Assembly: GCA_019247255.1 (NCBI GenBank)
Contig: JAFAPJ010000174.1
Location: 1 to 17,038, forward strand
Length of the DNA: 17,038 bases
Direction: 5' to 3'
From: Methylobacteriaceae bacterium
GTDB lineage: Bacteria > Pseudomonadota > Alphaproteobacteria > Rhizobiales > Beijerinckiaceae
In this document: positions 1 to 8,392 of the stretch, piece by piece
How the letters are laid out: every line of letters starts with the position of its first letter
Numbering within the stretch: the stretch's first letter is position 1
The notes under the pieces: model-generated
Databases searched by the model: none
What the model saw: only the letters and a program-made list of their open reading frames with translations
Told to the model about the DNA's origin: nothing
Program-made: the position numbers and the translations under genes

Positions 1-1
1 C

Positions 2-268
2 GGCGACGCGACCTGGGGCGCGTTCGATCCCGGCCGCGCCCGGCGCGGCGCCGTCAATGTCGGGGAGATCGAGGCCGAATGGGCCCCGGCCGGACCGACC
101 CTCGCCTTCGCGCTCGCCGAAGCCGGGCCGGTCCCGGTGGCGCAGGGCGACGAGGCCGATTGCAAGGTTTGGCTCGCGCGGCTCGGACCCTATCTCGTGG
201 TCGCGGACAACCTGCGTTGCGGCGGCGCCAACGTCTCGTTCCGCGGCGTCTACCGCCGCGGGCGCTGA
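2..268 (+). CDS. C-terminal part of a small two-cysteine protein (hypothetical, cut by window edge)
   Basis: An open frame runs from the first base to a TGA at 266-268, giving 88 residues with no start in view. The last third reads DCKVWLARLGPYLVVADN, then LRCGGANVSFRGVYRR. Two cysteines about 20 residues apart and the ending 'CGGANVSF.GVYRR' recall a common alphaproteobacterial family of small, probably periplasmic proteins of unknown role; this is from memory of the family. High G+C in third positions supports coding. The neighbouring porin gene is convergent, ending 41 bases away. The signal peptide, if any, lies outside the window, so location is inferred. Confidence 0.6.
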   Translation, partial: GDATWGAFDPGRARRGAVNVGEIEAEWAPAGPTLAFALAEAGPVPVAQGDEADCKVWLARLGPYLVVADNLRCGGANVSFRGVYRRGR

Positions 269-309
269 CCGGGCCCGGACGGGCGGCGAGCCGCCCTCCC
301 CAGCGAACA

Positions 310-1782
310 TCAGAAGCGCAGGATCGCCGAGCTCTGGATGCGGCTCGATTCGCCTGACAGACCGTTCTGGTTCGTCCGGCGCCCGTAAAGGCCCTCGATG
401 CCGACGTCGAACTGGGCGAAGGGCGACCAGATGAGGTTTGCGACGCCGTAATGCGTTTCGCGCAGCGCGGTGCCGGTGACGAAGGATGGATTGTTTACCG
501 AGACGTAGCTGTAGCCGACGGTGGAGCGGAGGTTCGGCAGCCAGTAATGCTGGTAGCCGCCGTAGAGCCCGAGCGCCTCGATGGCCACCGCGCGGCCGAG
601 CGCCGGGCTGAACGCGTAATCGGCGCTGCCGATGCCGACGTCCTGGATGTAGCGGCCGATCCCTTCCCCGTAATTCACCTGGAAGCGGACGTTGTCCTTG
701 TCGCCGAGGAGCGGCGTGTTGATCACGCCGCTCACGTTGGCGCCGTAGCCGAAACGGGCGCCGAAGGGCGTGGCGGAGGCTGCGACGGCCGGGATGGGCG
801 TGCGGCCCGAGGTGTTGCGCAGCACGGTCGCGGCTTGCAGGTGACCCCAGCCGGCCTCGTAGCGCGCTTGGACTACGAAATCCGGGACATTCGTGTCCTG
901 CGCCGACAAGACCGTGTTCGTGGCCGCGTTCAGGAGCCGGCTTTCCGAGTTCTCGATGGAACCGGCGAGGCTGAACCCGGTCAGCTCGCCGTCGAACTTG
1001 TGGGTGTAGCGGATCTGACCCTGGCGGATGAACGAGTAGCCGTTGGTGCTCTGGAAATCCAAGGTGTTGAGCGACGCCGAGGGGTCCTCGAAGGCCGACC
1101 ACCATTGCCCGGCGAGGAAGGGCCCGACCTCGATCAGCGCGTGGCGCAGGCGGAAGCTGTCCGAATTCGACTCGATCTGGTTGCCGACAGCGCCGAAGAA
1201 GTCGCCTTCGATGAAGGCGCGGGCCGGTCCAAACTCGGTCGGGCCCGCGACCTCGATGTTGAACCGGCTCTCGCGCGCGTGGATGCGGTTGCGTGCATCC
1301 GTGCCGCGCGGCGGCCTGACGCCCGGGGCCGGCGAGGTCAGGATGTTGTTGGTGATGAACAGGTCCTCGGCGCCCGAGGTCTGCCCCGTGAGGCGGGTGA
1401 TGTAGTCGAGCTTCGCGTAGCCGTGGATCGAGAGATCGAATTCGCTGCCCGGGATGCGCCAGGATCCGGGCTTGCGGCCCTTGTGGATGAAATCCTCCGG
1501 ATCGAAGAGCGAGCGCGGCTCGCCATCCTTGCCGGCGACGACCGTGCGGGCCGAGCGGACCTGCTTCACATCCTCCGAGACGCGCTTCTGCTCGGTCACG
1601 ACGCGGGACTGCCCGCGCTTGAGCGAATCGACCTCCTGCCGGAGCGACCTGATCTCAGCCGCCTGCGCGCGAACGAGGTCCGCAAGCTCGTCGGTTGACA
1701 CCGCCGAGGCCTTTTGCGACCCGATCGAGACCGTAAAAACCGACAAAAAAGCGATCTTTGCGCAATTTTGCGCAGATTTCAT
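310..1782 (-). CDS. DcaP-like outer-membrane porin
   Basis: The 490-residue product begins with a signal peptide (KIAFLSVFTVSIGSQKASA, likely cut after Ala27). A predicted coiled coil follows at about residues 30-75 (LADLVRAQAAEIRSLRQEVDSL). A beta-barrel starts near HGYAKLDYI (about residue 120) and ends in ILRF with a C-terminal Phe, the usual signal for outer-membrane insertion. A coiled-coil N-terminus plus a single barrel of this size is the DcaP-type trimeric porin layout, whose known members pass small anionic solutes such as dicarboxylates. The ATG at 1782 is preceded by a purine-rich GAGAGGGGG ribosome site. The gene is divergent from the NiCoT permease across about 300 bases. The substrate cannot be read from sequence. 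Confidence 0.82.
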   Translation of the reverse strand: MKSAQNCAKIAFLSVFTVSIGSQKASAVSTDELADLVRAQAAEIRSLRQEVDSLKRGQSRVVTEQKRVSEDVKQVRSARTVVAGKDGEPRSLFDPEDFIHKGRKPGSWRIPGSEFDLSIHGYAKLDYITRLTGQTSGAEDLFITNNILTSPAPGVRPPRGTDARNRIHARESRFNIEVAGPTEFGPARAFIEGDFFGAVGNQIESNSDSFRLRHALIEVGPFLAGQWWSAFEDPSASLNTLDFQSTNGYSFIRQGQIRYTHKFDGELTGFSLAGSIENSESRLLNAATNTVLSAQDTNVPDFVVQARYEAGWGHLQAATVLRNTSGRTPIPAVAASATPFGARFGYGANVSGVINTPLLGDKDNVRFQVNYGEGIGRYIQDVGIGSADYAFSPALGRAVAIEALGLYGGYQHYWLPNLRSTVGYSYVSVNNPSFVTGTALRETHYGVANLIWSPFAQFDVGIEGLYGRRTNQNGLSGESSRIQSSAILRF

Positions 1783-2084
1783 GGCCGCCCCCTCTCAACA
1801 TCGGCGACCTTGCTCTTGAAACGGCGGCCGCTCGACTAGCTCTCTCCAGCTTAATGTAAGTCAAAACTCCGCTGACAACTCGGGCGCGCAGGGTTCACAG
1901 CTGTTTGACGGCGATTGTTGCAAATCTGTGACGCCTCGGATCCCGTCGGTGTCAGGCGCTCGCGACCGCGGGACGAGGGTTTGTCCGTGCGGGCTGCTTC
2001 CCACCGCGCAGTCATGCTAGCCGGCGGCTTTGGTCCGAGGCATGATGGCGACCGCGGCCGAACGGGATCGCGGGACGGAGCAAG
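1783..2084. promoter_or_regulatory. Divergent intergenic region between porin and NiCoT genes
   Basis: These 302 bases separate two divergent genes and should hold both promoters. On the minus strand, TTGTCA and TTTTGACT followed by ACATTAAG (about 1850-1885) are possible but poor promoter elements for the porin. On the plus strand, TTGACG near 1908 is a possible -35, but I see no good -10. I looked for a cobalamin riboswitch and for a NikR-type GTATGA/TCATAC dyad, as expected before some Ni/Co transporters, and saw neither. The permease has a clear ribosome site (GGAGCAAG before ATG at 2085). Confidence 0.35.
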
Positions 2085-3119
2085 ATGCAGGACACGCAAC
2101 ACGTCGCCAGGCGCGCCGCCTGGCTCATGGCGCTTCTCGTCTCGGCGAACCTGGCTGCTTGGCTGTGGGCCTACGGGCTGTTCTCGCTCGAGGCGACGCT
2201 GCTCTCGACGGCGCTCCTCGCGTATCTCCTCGGGCTCAGGCACGCGGTCGATCCGGACCACATTGCAGCGATCGACAACGTTACCCGCAAGTTGATGGAG
2301 GACGGGCAGCGGCCGACGACCGTCGGGTTCTGGTTCGCGCTCGGCCACGTGACCACGGTGGTGGCGGCGTCGGGCGCGGTCGCGCTCGCGGTCACCAGCG
2401 TCTCGGCGTCGGACGAGCTGAAGGAGCTCGGCGGCCTTCTCGGAACCGGGATCTCGGCCGGCTTCCTCCTGGTGATCGGGATCGTGAACCTCGTCGTGCT
2501 GGTCGGCATCTGGCGCAGCTTCCGGCAGGTCCGGCGCACGGGCCGCTACGTCGAGGCCGACCTCGACATGCTGCTCGCCGGCCGCGGCTTTCTCGCGCGG
2601 CTGCTGCGGCCGCTGTTCCGCCTCGTGACGAAGCCCTGGCACATGCTCCCGCTCGGCTTCCTGTTCGCGCTCGGCTTCGACACCGCGACCGAGATCAGCC
2701 TCTTCGGGCTCGCGGCCGCCGAGGCGTCGAAAGGCGCCTCGTTCTGGGCCGTGATGGTCTTCCCCGTCCTGTTCGCGGCCGGCATGGCGCTCGTCGACAC
2801 GGCCGACGGCATCCTCATGCTCGGCGCCTACGGCTGGGCCAGCGTGCGGCCCGCCCGCAAGCTCGTCTATAACCTCGCAATCACGACCGCCTCCGTCCTC
2901 ATCGCGCTCGGCATCGGGCTCGTGGAGGCACTGAACCTCCTGGCGACCAAGCTGTCGCTCGAGGGCGCGATCTGGAGCTGGGCCGCGTCGGCCAACGACC
3001 ATCTCGGCGTGATGGGCTTCGCGGCGATCGGCCTGTTCGCGGCAGCCTGGTTGGCGTCCTGGCTCGCGGACCGTGCGGGGCTCGCGGACGCCGCTCCCGC
3101 GACGCTGGAGCCGCGCTGA
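2085..3119 (+). CDS. NiCoT-family (HoxN/NixA) nickel/cobalt permease
   Basis: This 344-residue inner-membrane protein imports Ni2+ and/or Co2+. It carries the family's signature motif RHAVDPDHIAAIDN at residues 52-65 (family form RHAxDADHI), whose His and Asp residues bind metal. It also has GFWFALGHVTTVV (81-93), LGFDTATEI (196-204) and a later AAGMALVDTADGILM segment. About eight hydrophobic segments and the length match HoxN/NixA proteins. The Pro replacing Ala/Thr in HAVDPDH is common in the family. GGAG lies 5 bases before the ATG. Nickel versus cobalt preference cannot be read here, and no hydrogenase, urease or cobalamin gene is in the window to decide it. Confidence 0.93.
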   Translation: MQDTQHVARRAAWLMALLVSANLAAWLWAYGLFSLEATLLSTALLAYLLGLRHAVDPDHIAAIDNVTRKLMEDGQRPTTVGFWFALGHVTTVVAASGAVALAVTSVSASDELKELGGLLGTGISAGFLLVIGIVNLVVLVGIWRSFRQVRRTGRYVEADLDMLLAGRGFLARLLRPLFRLVTKPWHMLPLGFLFALGFDTATEISLFGLAAAEASKGASFWAVMVFPVLFAAGMALVDTADGILMLGAYGWASVRPARKLVYNLAITTASVLIALGIGLVEALNLLATKLSLEGAIWSWAASANDHLGVMGFAAIGLFAAAWLASWLADRAGLADAAPATLEPR

Positions 3120-3350
3120 GCGGTCCCCGGCCCGCTCGGATCGTCAGTCGACGAGAGCGACCGCACCCGCGATCGCCAGAGACCGGCTCGGCATGACCTC
3201 TCTTTCGCTCGACGCCATGGGTTAGGCGAGCACCACCGGGCTCGTCCACGCGGGCTGGTGGCCGTCCCGAGCGCGGCGGCGCCCGCCGGCTGGCGGATCC
3301 GGGCCGCGCATGCGAAAGGGGCGGCCCGAAACGCGAACGTACGCCATCCC

Positions 3351-3761
3351 ATGCTCGACCGTCTCGACCGCCTCGCGCCCTACGGGCTCGCGCTCCTGCG
3401 CATCGTGGCGGGTCTCATCTTCGTGCCCCACGGCCTGCAGAAGCTCTTCGGTTTCCCGGCCCCGCCTCCGAACGGGCTGCCGGCCGCCTTCACGCTGCTC
3501 TGGTTCGGCGCGGTGCTCGAGCTCGTGGGAGGCACGCTCGTCGCGCTCGGCCTATTCACGCGGCCGGTCGCCTTCATCCTCTCGGGCGAGATGGCCGTCG
3601 CTTATTGGATGTTCCACGCGCCTCGGAACCTCTACCCGACGCTGAACGGCGGCGACGCCGCGATCCTGTACTGCTTCGTGTTCCTGCTCCTCGCCTGCGC
3701 GGGGCCGGGAGCCTGGAGCCTCGACGGGGCGCGGCGGTCGACGCGCGCGAGCTTCGCGTGA
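3351..3761 (+). CDS. DoxX family membrane protein
   Basis: The 136-residue protein has four hydrophobic segments and the DoxX N-terminal pattern: GLALLRIVAGLIFVPHGLQK at residues 9-28, then KLFGF, with a later MAVAYWMFHAP segment. DoxX-type proteins are small inner-membrane proteins, some linked to thiosulfate:quinone oxidation or redox stress; most have no assigned reaction. I chose ATG 3351 because it gives the usual family length and puts the first membrane segment near the N-terminus. The frame is open further upstream to 3258, but that extension looks non-coding. No clear ribosome site precedes it. Its stop is 25 bases before the aspartate dehydrogenase start, so the two are probably cotranscribed. 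Confidence 0.85.
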   Translation: MLDRLDRLAPYGLALLRIVAGLIFVPHGLQKLFGFPAPPPNGLPAAFTLLWFGAVLELVGGTLVALGLFTRPVAFILSGEMAVAYWMFHAPRNLYPTLNGGDAAILYCFVFLLLACAGPGAWSLDGARRSTRASFA

Positions 3762-3786
3762 GCGCCGGGACGGAAGGAGGCGCCGG

Positions 3787-4590
3787 ATGACGAAGCTTCG
3801 CATCGCGCTCATCGGCTGGGGCGCCATCAACCAGCGCGTCGCGGCGCTCATCGCCGAGCGCAGCCCCGCGGCCGAGATCGTCGCGGTCGCGGTCTCCGAC
3901 CGGCCGGGCGCACGTCACGACGTTCCACGCGGGGCAGGCCTCATCCGCTTCCTCGGCGACCTCGACCGGGCGCAGCCGGATCTCGTGGTCGAGGCCGCGG
4001 GACGCGACGCGGCCGCCGCCTGGGTGCCGCGCGCGCTCGCCTGCGCCCGGGGCGTGATCCTCGCCTCGGCGAGCGCGCTCGTCGAGGACGAGCTCCTGGC
4101 GACCTTCGTCCGCATCGCGGAGGAGCACGAGAGCCAGCTCGTGGTGCCGGCCGGCGCCGTCGGAGGCATCGACGCCCTGAAGGCCGCGGGCCTCGGCGGG
4201 CTCGAGCGGGTGCACCATGCGGTCGTGAAGCCGCCTCGCGCCTGGTTCGGCACGGAGGCGGAGAGCCTCGTCGATCTCAGGGCGCTCACCGGGCGGGAGA
4301 CCTTCTTCGAGGGCACGGCCCGCGAGGCCGCCCGGCGCTTCCCTCAGAACGCCAACGCGACCGTCGTGACGGCGCTGGCCGGGCTCGGGCTGGACGGGAC
4401 GGAGGTCGCGCTGGTCGCCGACCCGTCTGCCGAGACGAACGGGCACGAGATCACGGCCGAGGGCGCCTTCGGCCGCATGCGGATCACGCTCGAGAACAAG
4501 CCGCTCGCCGGAAACCCGAAATCCTCCGAGCTCACCGCGCTCAGCATCCTGCGCCTCATCGAGAACGCCGCGAGCCCGTTCGTCGTTTGA
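3787..4590 (+). CDS. nadX: L-aspartate dehydrogenase (NAD(P)-dependent)
   Basis: The 267-residue enzyme matches L-aspartate dehydrogenase (EC 1.4.1.21), which converts L-aspartate to iminoaspartate/oxaloacetate and can feed quinolinate synthase in NAD synthesis in place of NadB. Visible features are the Rossmann motif IGWGAINQ (9-16), the loop VPAGAVGGIDALKAA (120-134), PQNANATVV (186-194), His220 in NGHEIT (the position expected for the family's catalytic histidine) and the conserved tail NPKSSELTALSILRLIEN (243-260). A strong GGAAGGAGG ribosome site ends 6 bases before the ATG. It follows a DoxX gene closely. No nadA or nadC is in the window, so a role in NAD synthesis rather than aspartate use is not settled. 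Confidence 0.9.
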   Translation: MTKLRIALIGWGAINQRVAALIAERSPAAEIVAVAVSDRPGARHDVPRGAGLIRFLGDLDRAQPDLVVEAAGRDAAAAWVPRALACARGVILASASALVEDELLATFVRIAEEHESQLVVPAGAVGGIDALKAAGLGGLERVHHAVVKPPRAWFGTEAESLVDLRALTGRETFFEGTAREAARRFPQNANATVVTALAGLGLDGTEVALVADPSAETNGHEITAEGAFGRMRITLENKPLAGNPKSSELTALSILRLIENAASPFVV

Positions 4591-4701
4591 CCGGGTCGGG
4601 CAGCGGAGATGTCGACGAGCCGAAGGCGTAACCCCGCTCGGCCGCGGCCTCGTCCCGTCGGCGAGCTGACTTTGCCCAGGTGTCTCTGACAGACAGTCCC
4701 G

Positions 4702-4948
4702 TTAAAGCCTGACCTGCAAGGGGCGAAACGACCTTCGCCCGGGGTTTGGAGGCGCATCGCGAGGATGGTCGCAACTCGGGACGCCGGGGCTGTCCGGCCT
4801 CCAGAGGCCGGCGACGATGGTGCCCGACGGGTTGCGCTGCCCGCTCAGCTCCAGGTTCAGGGCGAAGCACGGGGCCGCCTGCGCCGCGCAGGTCAGGACG
4901 GTGAGCAGGACGCAGGTCAGCTAGGACCGAGGGCAGAACGGGACGCAT
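4702..4948 (-). pseudogene. Frameshifted small secreted-protein gene
   Basis: On the minus strand an ATG at 4948 gives MRPVLPSVL. Removing one base near 4921 would continue it as LTCVLLTVLTCAAQAAP, then CFALNLELSGQRNPSGTIVA, ending at a TAA at 4702-4704. The restored N-terminus is a convincing signal peptide with an A-x-A cleavage site; without the shift the frame has no such signal and is Arg/Pro rich. In the raw sequence a TAG sits directly before the LTCVLL frame. I therefore read it as a disrupted gene for a roughly 80-residue exported protein, or a sequencing error. The part after residue 45 is less protein-like. The family is not recognised. Confidence 0.42.
4721..4740. other. Perfect 7-bp hairpin (possible weak terminator)
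   Basis: GGGCGAA (4721-4727) and TTCGCCC (4734-4740) form a perfect stem around a six-base loop. It lies 130 bases after the aspartate dehydrogenase stop, and also inside the C-terminal end of the disrupted minus-strand gene. There is no T-run on either strand, so a terminator role is weakly supported. Confidence 0.25.
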
Positions 4949-5009
4949 CAAGTGTCCAGGGCTCGATCGGTGGCAGGTGCGGGTGTCGAGGGCGCCCGGT
5001 GGGACCGGC

Positions 5010-5780
5010 TCAGGGCGCGGCGACGAGGCGCCCGTCCTCGAGGTGCACGATGCGGTCGGCCGAATCGAGGATGCGGTTGTCGTGGGTGACGAGGAGGGTC
5101 GTGGTCCCGCGCTCGTCCGCCAGCCGGCGCAGCAGGTCGATCACGACCCGGCCGGATTCCTTGTCGAGCGCGGCCGTCGGCTCGTCGGCGAATACCACCT
5201 CGGGATTGCCGACGAGCGCGCGCGCGATGGCGACGCGCTGCTTCTGCCCGCCCGACAGGTTCTGCGGCAGGTAGTCGAGCCGGTCCTCCAGGCCGAGGAT
5301 GCCGAGCATATGGGCGCAGTGCCGGCGCCATTCGGCGAGGGCCTCCGGCCCGTGCACCTCAAGCCCCATCCGCACATTGCGGATGGCGGTCAAGCTCTTG
5401 TGAAGGTTGTGGGCCTGGAAGATGAAGCCGAGCCGGCGGCGCATCGCGACCAGGGTCGCCTCGTCCGCCCCTACCAGCTCCTGCCCGAGAAGCCGCACGC
5501 TGCCCGCCTGGGCGGCCCGCAGGCACCCGATCACGGTCAGCAGCGTCGTCTTTCCGGAGCCGGACGGGCCGGTCATGATGATGAGCTCGCCCCGCCCGAT
5601 GGTGAGGTCGATCCCGTGCAGGGCCTGCTTGCGGGCCTCGCCCTCGCCGAAGAAGTAGTCGGCGCCCTCCACCACGATGGCCGGCTCCCGGCGGGCGACC
5701 TCGGAGCGCGCCTGGGTGCGACGGGCGTCGAGGTCGGAGAGGGTGGAGGCAGCGGAGGAGAAGGCGAGGACGTCGTCCAT
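5010..5780 (-). CDS. devA: DevA-type ABC exporter ATP-binding subunit
   Basis: This 256-residue ATPase has all the ABC motifs: Walker A GPSGSGKTT (71-79), Q-loop Gln122, signature LSGGQKQR (175-182), Walker B VVFADEP (195-201) and H-loop His233 (LVTHD). The start ATG at 5780 is 11 bases after the permease stop and gives a normal length; an upstream in-frame start at 5858 would run into the permease gene. It should power the DevC permease encoded next to it, together with the DevB adaptor. Such DevBCA or MacB-like exporters move glycolipids, lipids or small toxic compounds across the envelope, usually with an outer-membrane TolC protein, which is not encoded here. The substrate is unknown. Confidence 0.9.
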   Translation of the reverse strand: MDDVLAFSSAASTLSDLDARRTQARSEVARREPAIVVEGADYFFGEGEARKQALHGIDLTIGRGELIIMTGPSGSGKTTLLTVIGCLRAAQAGSVRLLGQELVGADEATLVAMRRRLGFIFQAHNLHKSLTAIRNVRMGLEVHGPEALAEWRRHCAHMLGILGLEDRLDYLPQNLSGGQKQRVAIARALVGNPEVVFADEPTAALDKESGRVVIDLLRRLADERGTTTLLVTHDNRILDSADRIVHLEDGRLVAAP

Positions 5781-5791
5781 GGCCGGCGCTC

Positions 5792-7042
5792 TCAGAACAG
5801 GTCGGCCGGGTCGGCCTTGGCGAGGCGGCGGGTCGCGATGGCGCCGGAGGCCGTACACATCGCGATCGTGAGGCCGAGCACCATGGCGGCCCGGCCCACC
5901 GTCATCGTGACGGGAAGGCCGGTGCCGGCCGCAGCGATCTGATAGAGGACGAGCGCCACGATGATGCCCGGAAGGAAGCCGAGCCCCGCCAGCACGAGCG
6001 CCTCCTCGAACACGACGCCGAGGAAGAAGCGCTGCGGGTAGCCCATCGCCTTCAAGGTCGCGTATTCGGCGAGGTGGTCCTGCACGTCCGTTGTGAGCAC
6101 CTGGTAGACGATCACGATGCCCACGATGACGCCGATGACGACCCCGAACGAGAACACGAATCCGATGGGCCGCTGCTTCGACTGGTAGGCGAGCTCGAGC
6201 TCGACCACCTGGTCGCGGGTGAGGGCGCGCGTGTCGGAGGACGGCAGAACCGCGCTGAGACGTTCGACGACCGCCTTGGGATCCTGGCCCGGCTCCACCT
6301 TGATGAAGACCATGCTCGGAGTGCCGCCGGCCCGGGTGGGGAAGAAGCGCAGGAAGGTCTGGTCGGACACGACGAGCGTGCCGTCCGTCGTGAAGGAGGC
6401 GCCCTGCGCGAACAGGCCCTCGATGGAGAAGCGGCGGCCGAGCGCCTCGAAGTCGGCGGGCTGGCCCCTGTCCACCTGCTCGACGAGCGCCTTGTAGTTG
6501 CCGCGCGCCTTGCGGTCGAACAGGGCCGCGCCCGGAATCTTCAGGGCAGCCATCTGCCGGGCGAGGTCGAGATCGGAGAAGACGGGGCTCTCGGGGTCGG
6601 CGCCGTACACCCGCACGCGGGTCTTCACGTCCGTCCCGGGGTCGATCCAGGACAGCTCGGCGAGGTAGACGGGCGTCGCGCTCGCCACGCCCTCGACCGC
6701 GAGAGCCTGGTAGAGACGTCGGCGCGGCAAGGTCCCGACCTCGTCCAGGTGGTCGGCAGTGGCGGATTGGAGCACGATATCGGCGTTCCAGCCGCGATGG
6801 CTCAGCACGCTCGTCTCCGACAGGGCGCCCATGAAGCCGAGCTGCATGAGAATCAGGATATCGGCGAAGGCGACGCCGGCGAGCGCGGCCGCCAGCCGGG
6901 CGCGGTTGTGCGTGAGCTGGAGCCAGCCGAGCGGCGTCCGGGCTCGCAGGAAGGACGGGATCCGGTCCCGCCAGCTGCGCCGAAGTGGCGGGGCGCTGGC
7001 GGGCGCGGCCGCGCCCGGGACCGTCGTGGTCGCGGCGCTCAC
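5792..7042 (-). CDS. devC: DevC-type ABC exporter permease (FtsX/MacB fold)
   Basis: The 416-residue permease has one N-terminal membrane segment (about 48-72), a large periplasmic domain, and three C-terminal segments (about 308-332, 350-378, 382-402) in the FtsX pattern. The stretch LAEYATLKAMGYPQRFFLGV is typical of DevC. It starts with GTG at 7042, whose last bases overlap the adaptor stop as GTGA (7039-7042), a sign of translational coupling. The end KADPADLF is common in this family. It sits between the adaptor and ATPase genes, which makes the DevBCA assignment firm. An alternative label is a generic MacB-like permease. Confidence 0.9.
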   Translation of the reverse strand: MSAATTTVPGAAAPASAPPLRRSWRDRIPSFLRARTPLGWLQLTHNRARLAAALAGVAFADILILMQLGFMGALSETSVLSHRGWNADIVLQSATADHLDEVGTLPRRRLYQALAVEGVASATPVYLAELSWIDPGTDVKTRVRVYGADPESPVFSDLDLARQMAALKIPGAALFDRKARGNYKALVEQVDRGQPADFEALGRRFSIEGLFAQGASFTTDGTLVVSDQTFLRFFPTRAGGTPSMVFIKVEPGQDPKAVVERLSAVLPSSDTRALTRDQVVELELAYQSKQRPIGFVFSFGVVIGVIVGIVIVYQVLTTDVQDHLAEYATLKAMGYPQRFFLGVVFEEALVLAGLGFLPGIIVALVLYQIAAAGTGLPVTMTVGRAAMVLGLTIAMCTASGAIATRRLAKADPADLF

Positions 7043-8277
7043 GGCTGAACCCTCACGCGGACCTGCAGCCCGGTCAGGCCGGCCGCACGGGTGGAGGATG
7101 CCGGGTCCAGCCGGATCCAGGCCTCCACGATGCGGGCGTCGGTGTTGGCGGCCGGCGTCGCGTCGACGATCGCCTGCCGCTGCACCTGGAGCCCGACTCG
7201 ATCGACGGCGCCCGTGAGGGGCGTGGCGAGCGGCTGGGCCGTGACGGTCGCGATGCGCCCGACCGCGAGCCGGCCGACATCGCTCTCGTAGATCTCGACG
7301 CGCACCATCATGGTGTCGGTCGCCCCCATGTCGAGCAGGCTGCCCGACCCGATCCGCTCGCCCGGTCGGACATGGACCTTCAGGATCTGGCCGCCGGCGG
7401 GCGCCGTGACGGATGTCTGGACGAGGTCGGCCTCCGCCTTCGCGACGGCGGCCTCCGCCGAGGCGAGCTCATGGGCGGCGAGGAGGATGTCGGGCTGCGA
7501 CTCGAGGGGACCCGCGTAGCGGCTCTGCGCGGCCTCGGCCTCCGTCAGGCGCTCCGTCGCCTGTCGGAAGGCGAGCGTGCGCTGGTCGAGCGTGGCGGCG
7601 GGCGTCACGCCGCGCTCGAAGAGCGCTTTGGACCGGTCGAGTTCGGAGCGCGCGATGTCGAGCTCGGCCCGGGAGCGGGAGACGGCGGCCTGGCGCTGGG
7701 CGCGTTCCGTGTCGACCACGAGGCGCGTGCGCTCCAGAGCCGCGCGCCGCTGGGCGACATCCGCGCGGATCTGGGTCAGGGCGGCCTTGAGCCGCGTCTC
7801 GTTGTCGAGCGTCGCGAGCCGGGCGCCCGCCTCCACGGTGTCGCCTTCCTGCACGAGAAGGCGCTCAACCCGGGCGTCCCCGACGCCGCTCGGCGCCGCC
7901 ACGCGGATCACCTCGCCGGCAGGCTCGATCCGGCCGAGGCCGACGACCGGCAGCGTCTCTGGCGAGATGGCAGGCGCCGGGCGGGGTGCCCGGGCGGCGA
8001 GGCGATCGGCGAGCAGGCCGCCGCGGAACCCGAGGCGCTCCAACGCCGCGAGCGCCGCGTCCGGCTTGAACCAGGCGACGGCGCTCCCGAGTCCCGCCAG
8101 GCCGAGCGCGATCGCGAGGAGCGCGACGAGTCCGTGCCGGAGCGGACGGCGCGGTCGAGGCTGGGCGGATGGAGGACTCGATCTCCGCTCGGGTTTGGAG
8201 ACGATCTCCGGAAGGGGAAGCGCGGTTTCCGGACGGATCGCGCTCCGGGCCTGCATCTGTCGCGCAGAGGCTGTCAC
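7039..8277 (-). CDS. devB: HlyD/DevB-type periplasmic adaptor subunit
   Basis: The 412-residue membrane fusion protein links the DevC/DevA pump to an outer-membrane channel. It has a basic, proline-rich cytoplasmic N-terminus, one membrane anchor (LVALLAIALGLAGLGSAVAW, 50-69), a biotinyl-lipoyl-like half motif (VERLLVQEGDTVEAGARLA), a long helical hairpin (about 165-275) and the second half (PAGGQILKVHVRPGERIGS). I chose the GTG at 8277 because CGGAG lies 7 bases upstream; the ATG at 8256 is an alternative that loses seven residues. The N-terminal tail before the anchor is longer than usual. It is first in the minus-strand devBCA operon. Confidence 0.88.
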   Translation of the reverse strand: MTASARQMQARSAIRPETALPLPEIVSKPERRSSPPSAQPRPRRPLRHGLVALLAIALGLAGLGSAVAWFKPDAALAALERLGFRGGLLADRLAARAPRPAPAISPETLPVVGLGRIEPAGEVIRVAAPSGVGDARVERLLVQEGDTVEAGARLATLDNETRLKAALTQIRADVAQRRAALERTRLVVDTERAQRQAAVSRSRAELDIARSELDRSKALFERGVTPAATLDQRTLAFRQATERLTEAEAAQSRYAGPLESQPDILLAAHELASAEAAVAKAEADLVQTSVTAPAGGQILKVHVRPGERIGSGSLLDMGATDTMMVRVEIYESDVGRLAVGRIATVTAQPLATPLTGAVDRVGLQVQRQAIVDATPAANTDARIVEAWIRLDPASSTRAAGLTGLQVRVRVQP

Positions 8278-8392
8278 GATACCGCTCCGCTCGGCTAATA
8301 ACCAGCCGGTCAGTCATTAATGAGCAGATATATGAACCGTTCCTTCCGTCAAGCGGGCCGTGCGACAGCTTTACGATCTCGTGACGAGGAGC
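8278..8392 (-). promoter_or_regulatory. Promoter/operator region of the devBCA operon
   Basis: The bases before the adaptor start contain ACCAGCCGGT (8301-8310), an imperfect ACC-N3-CGGT dyad of the kind bound by TetR-type repressors, and a CATTAATG palindrome (8315-8322). Read on the minus strand, TTATTA just past the dyad is a possible -10, so a repressor here would block the promoter. A decayed TetR-like start lies divergently at 8393, which fits an autoregulated pair that has lost its regulator. The operator is inferred from pattern only. Confidence 0.35.

Noticed and set aside
451..1698. Long plus-strand frame of 415 codons opposite the porin gene
   Set aside because: It is the antisense shadow of the porin; composition is Asp/Arg/Val-biased with no motif, while the minus strand gives a signal peptide and a barrel.
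1783..2084. Cobalamin or nickel-responsive leader before the NiCoT gene
   Set aside because: No conserved riboswitch core or NikR dyad could be found by eye.
1851..3002. Minus-strand frame of 383 codons opposite the NiCoT gene
   Set aside because: Glu/Arg-rich antisense translation; the plus strand holds the metal-binding motifs.
6985..8298. Long plus-strand frame of 437 codons opposite the adaptor gene
   Set aside because: Shadow of the HlyD/DevB reading frame; the minus strand has the clear adaptor motifs and operon overlaps.
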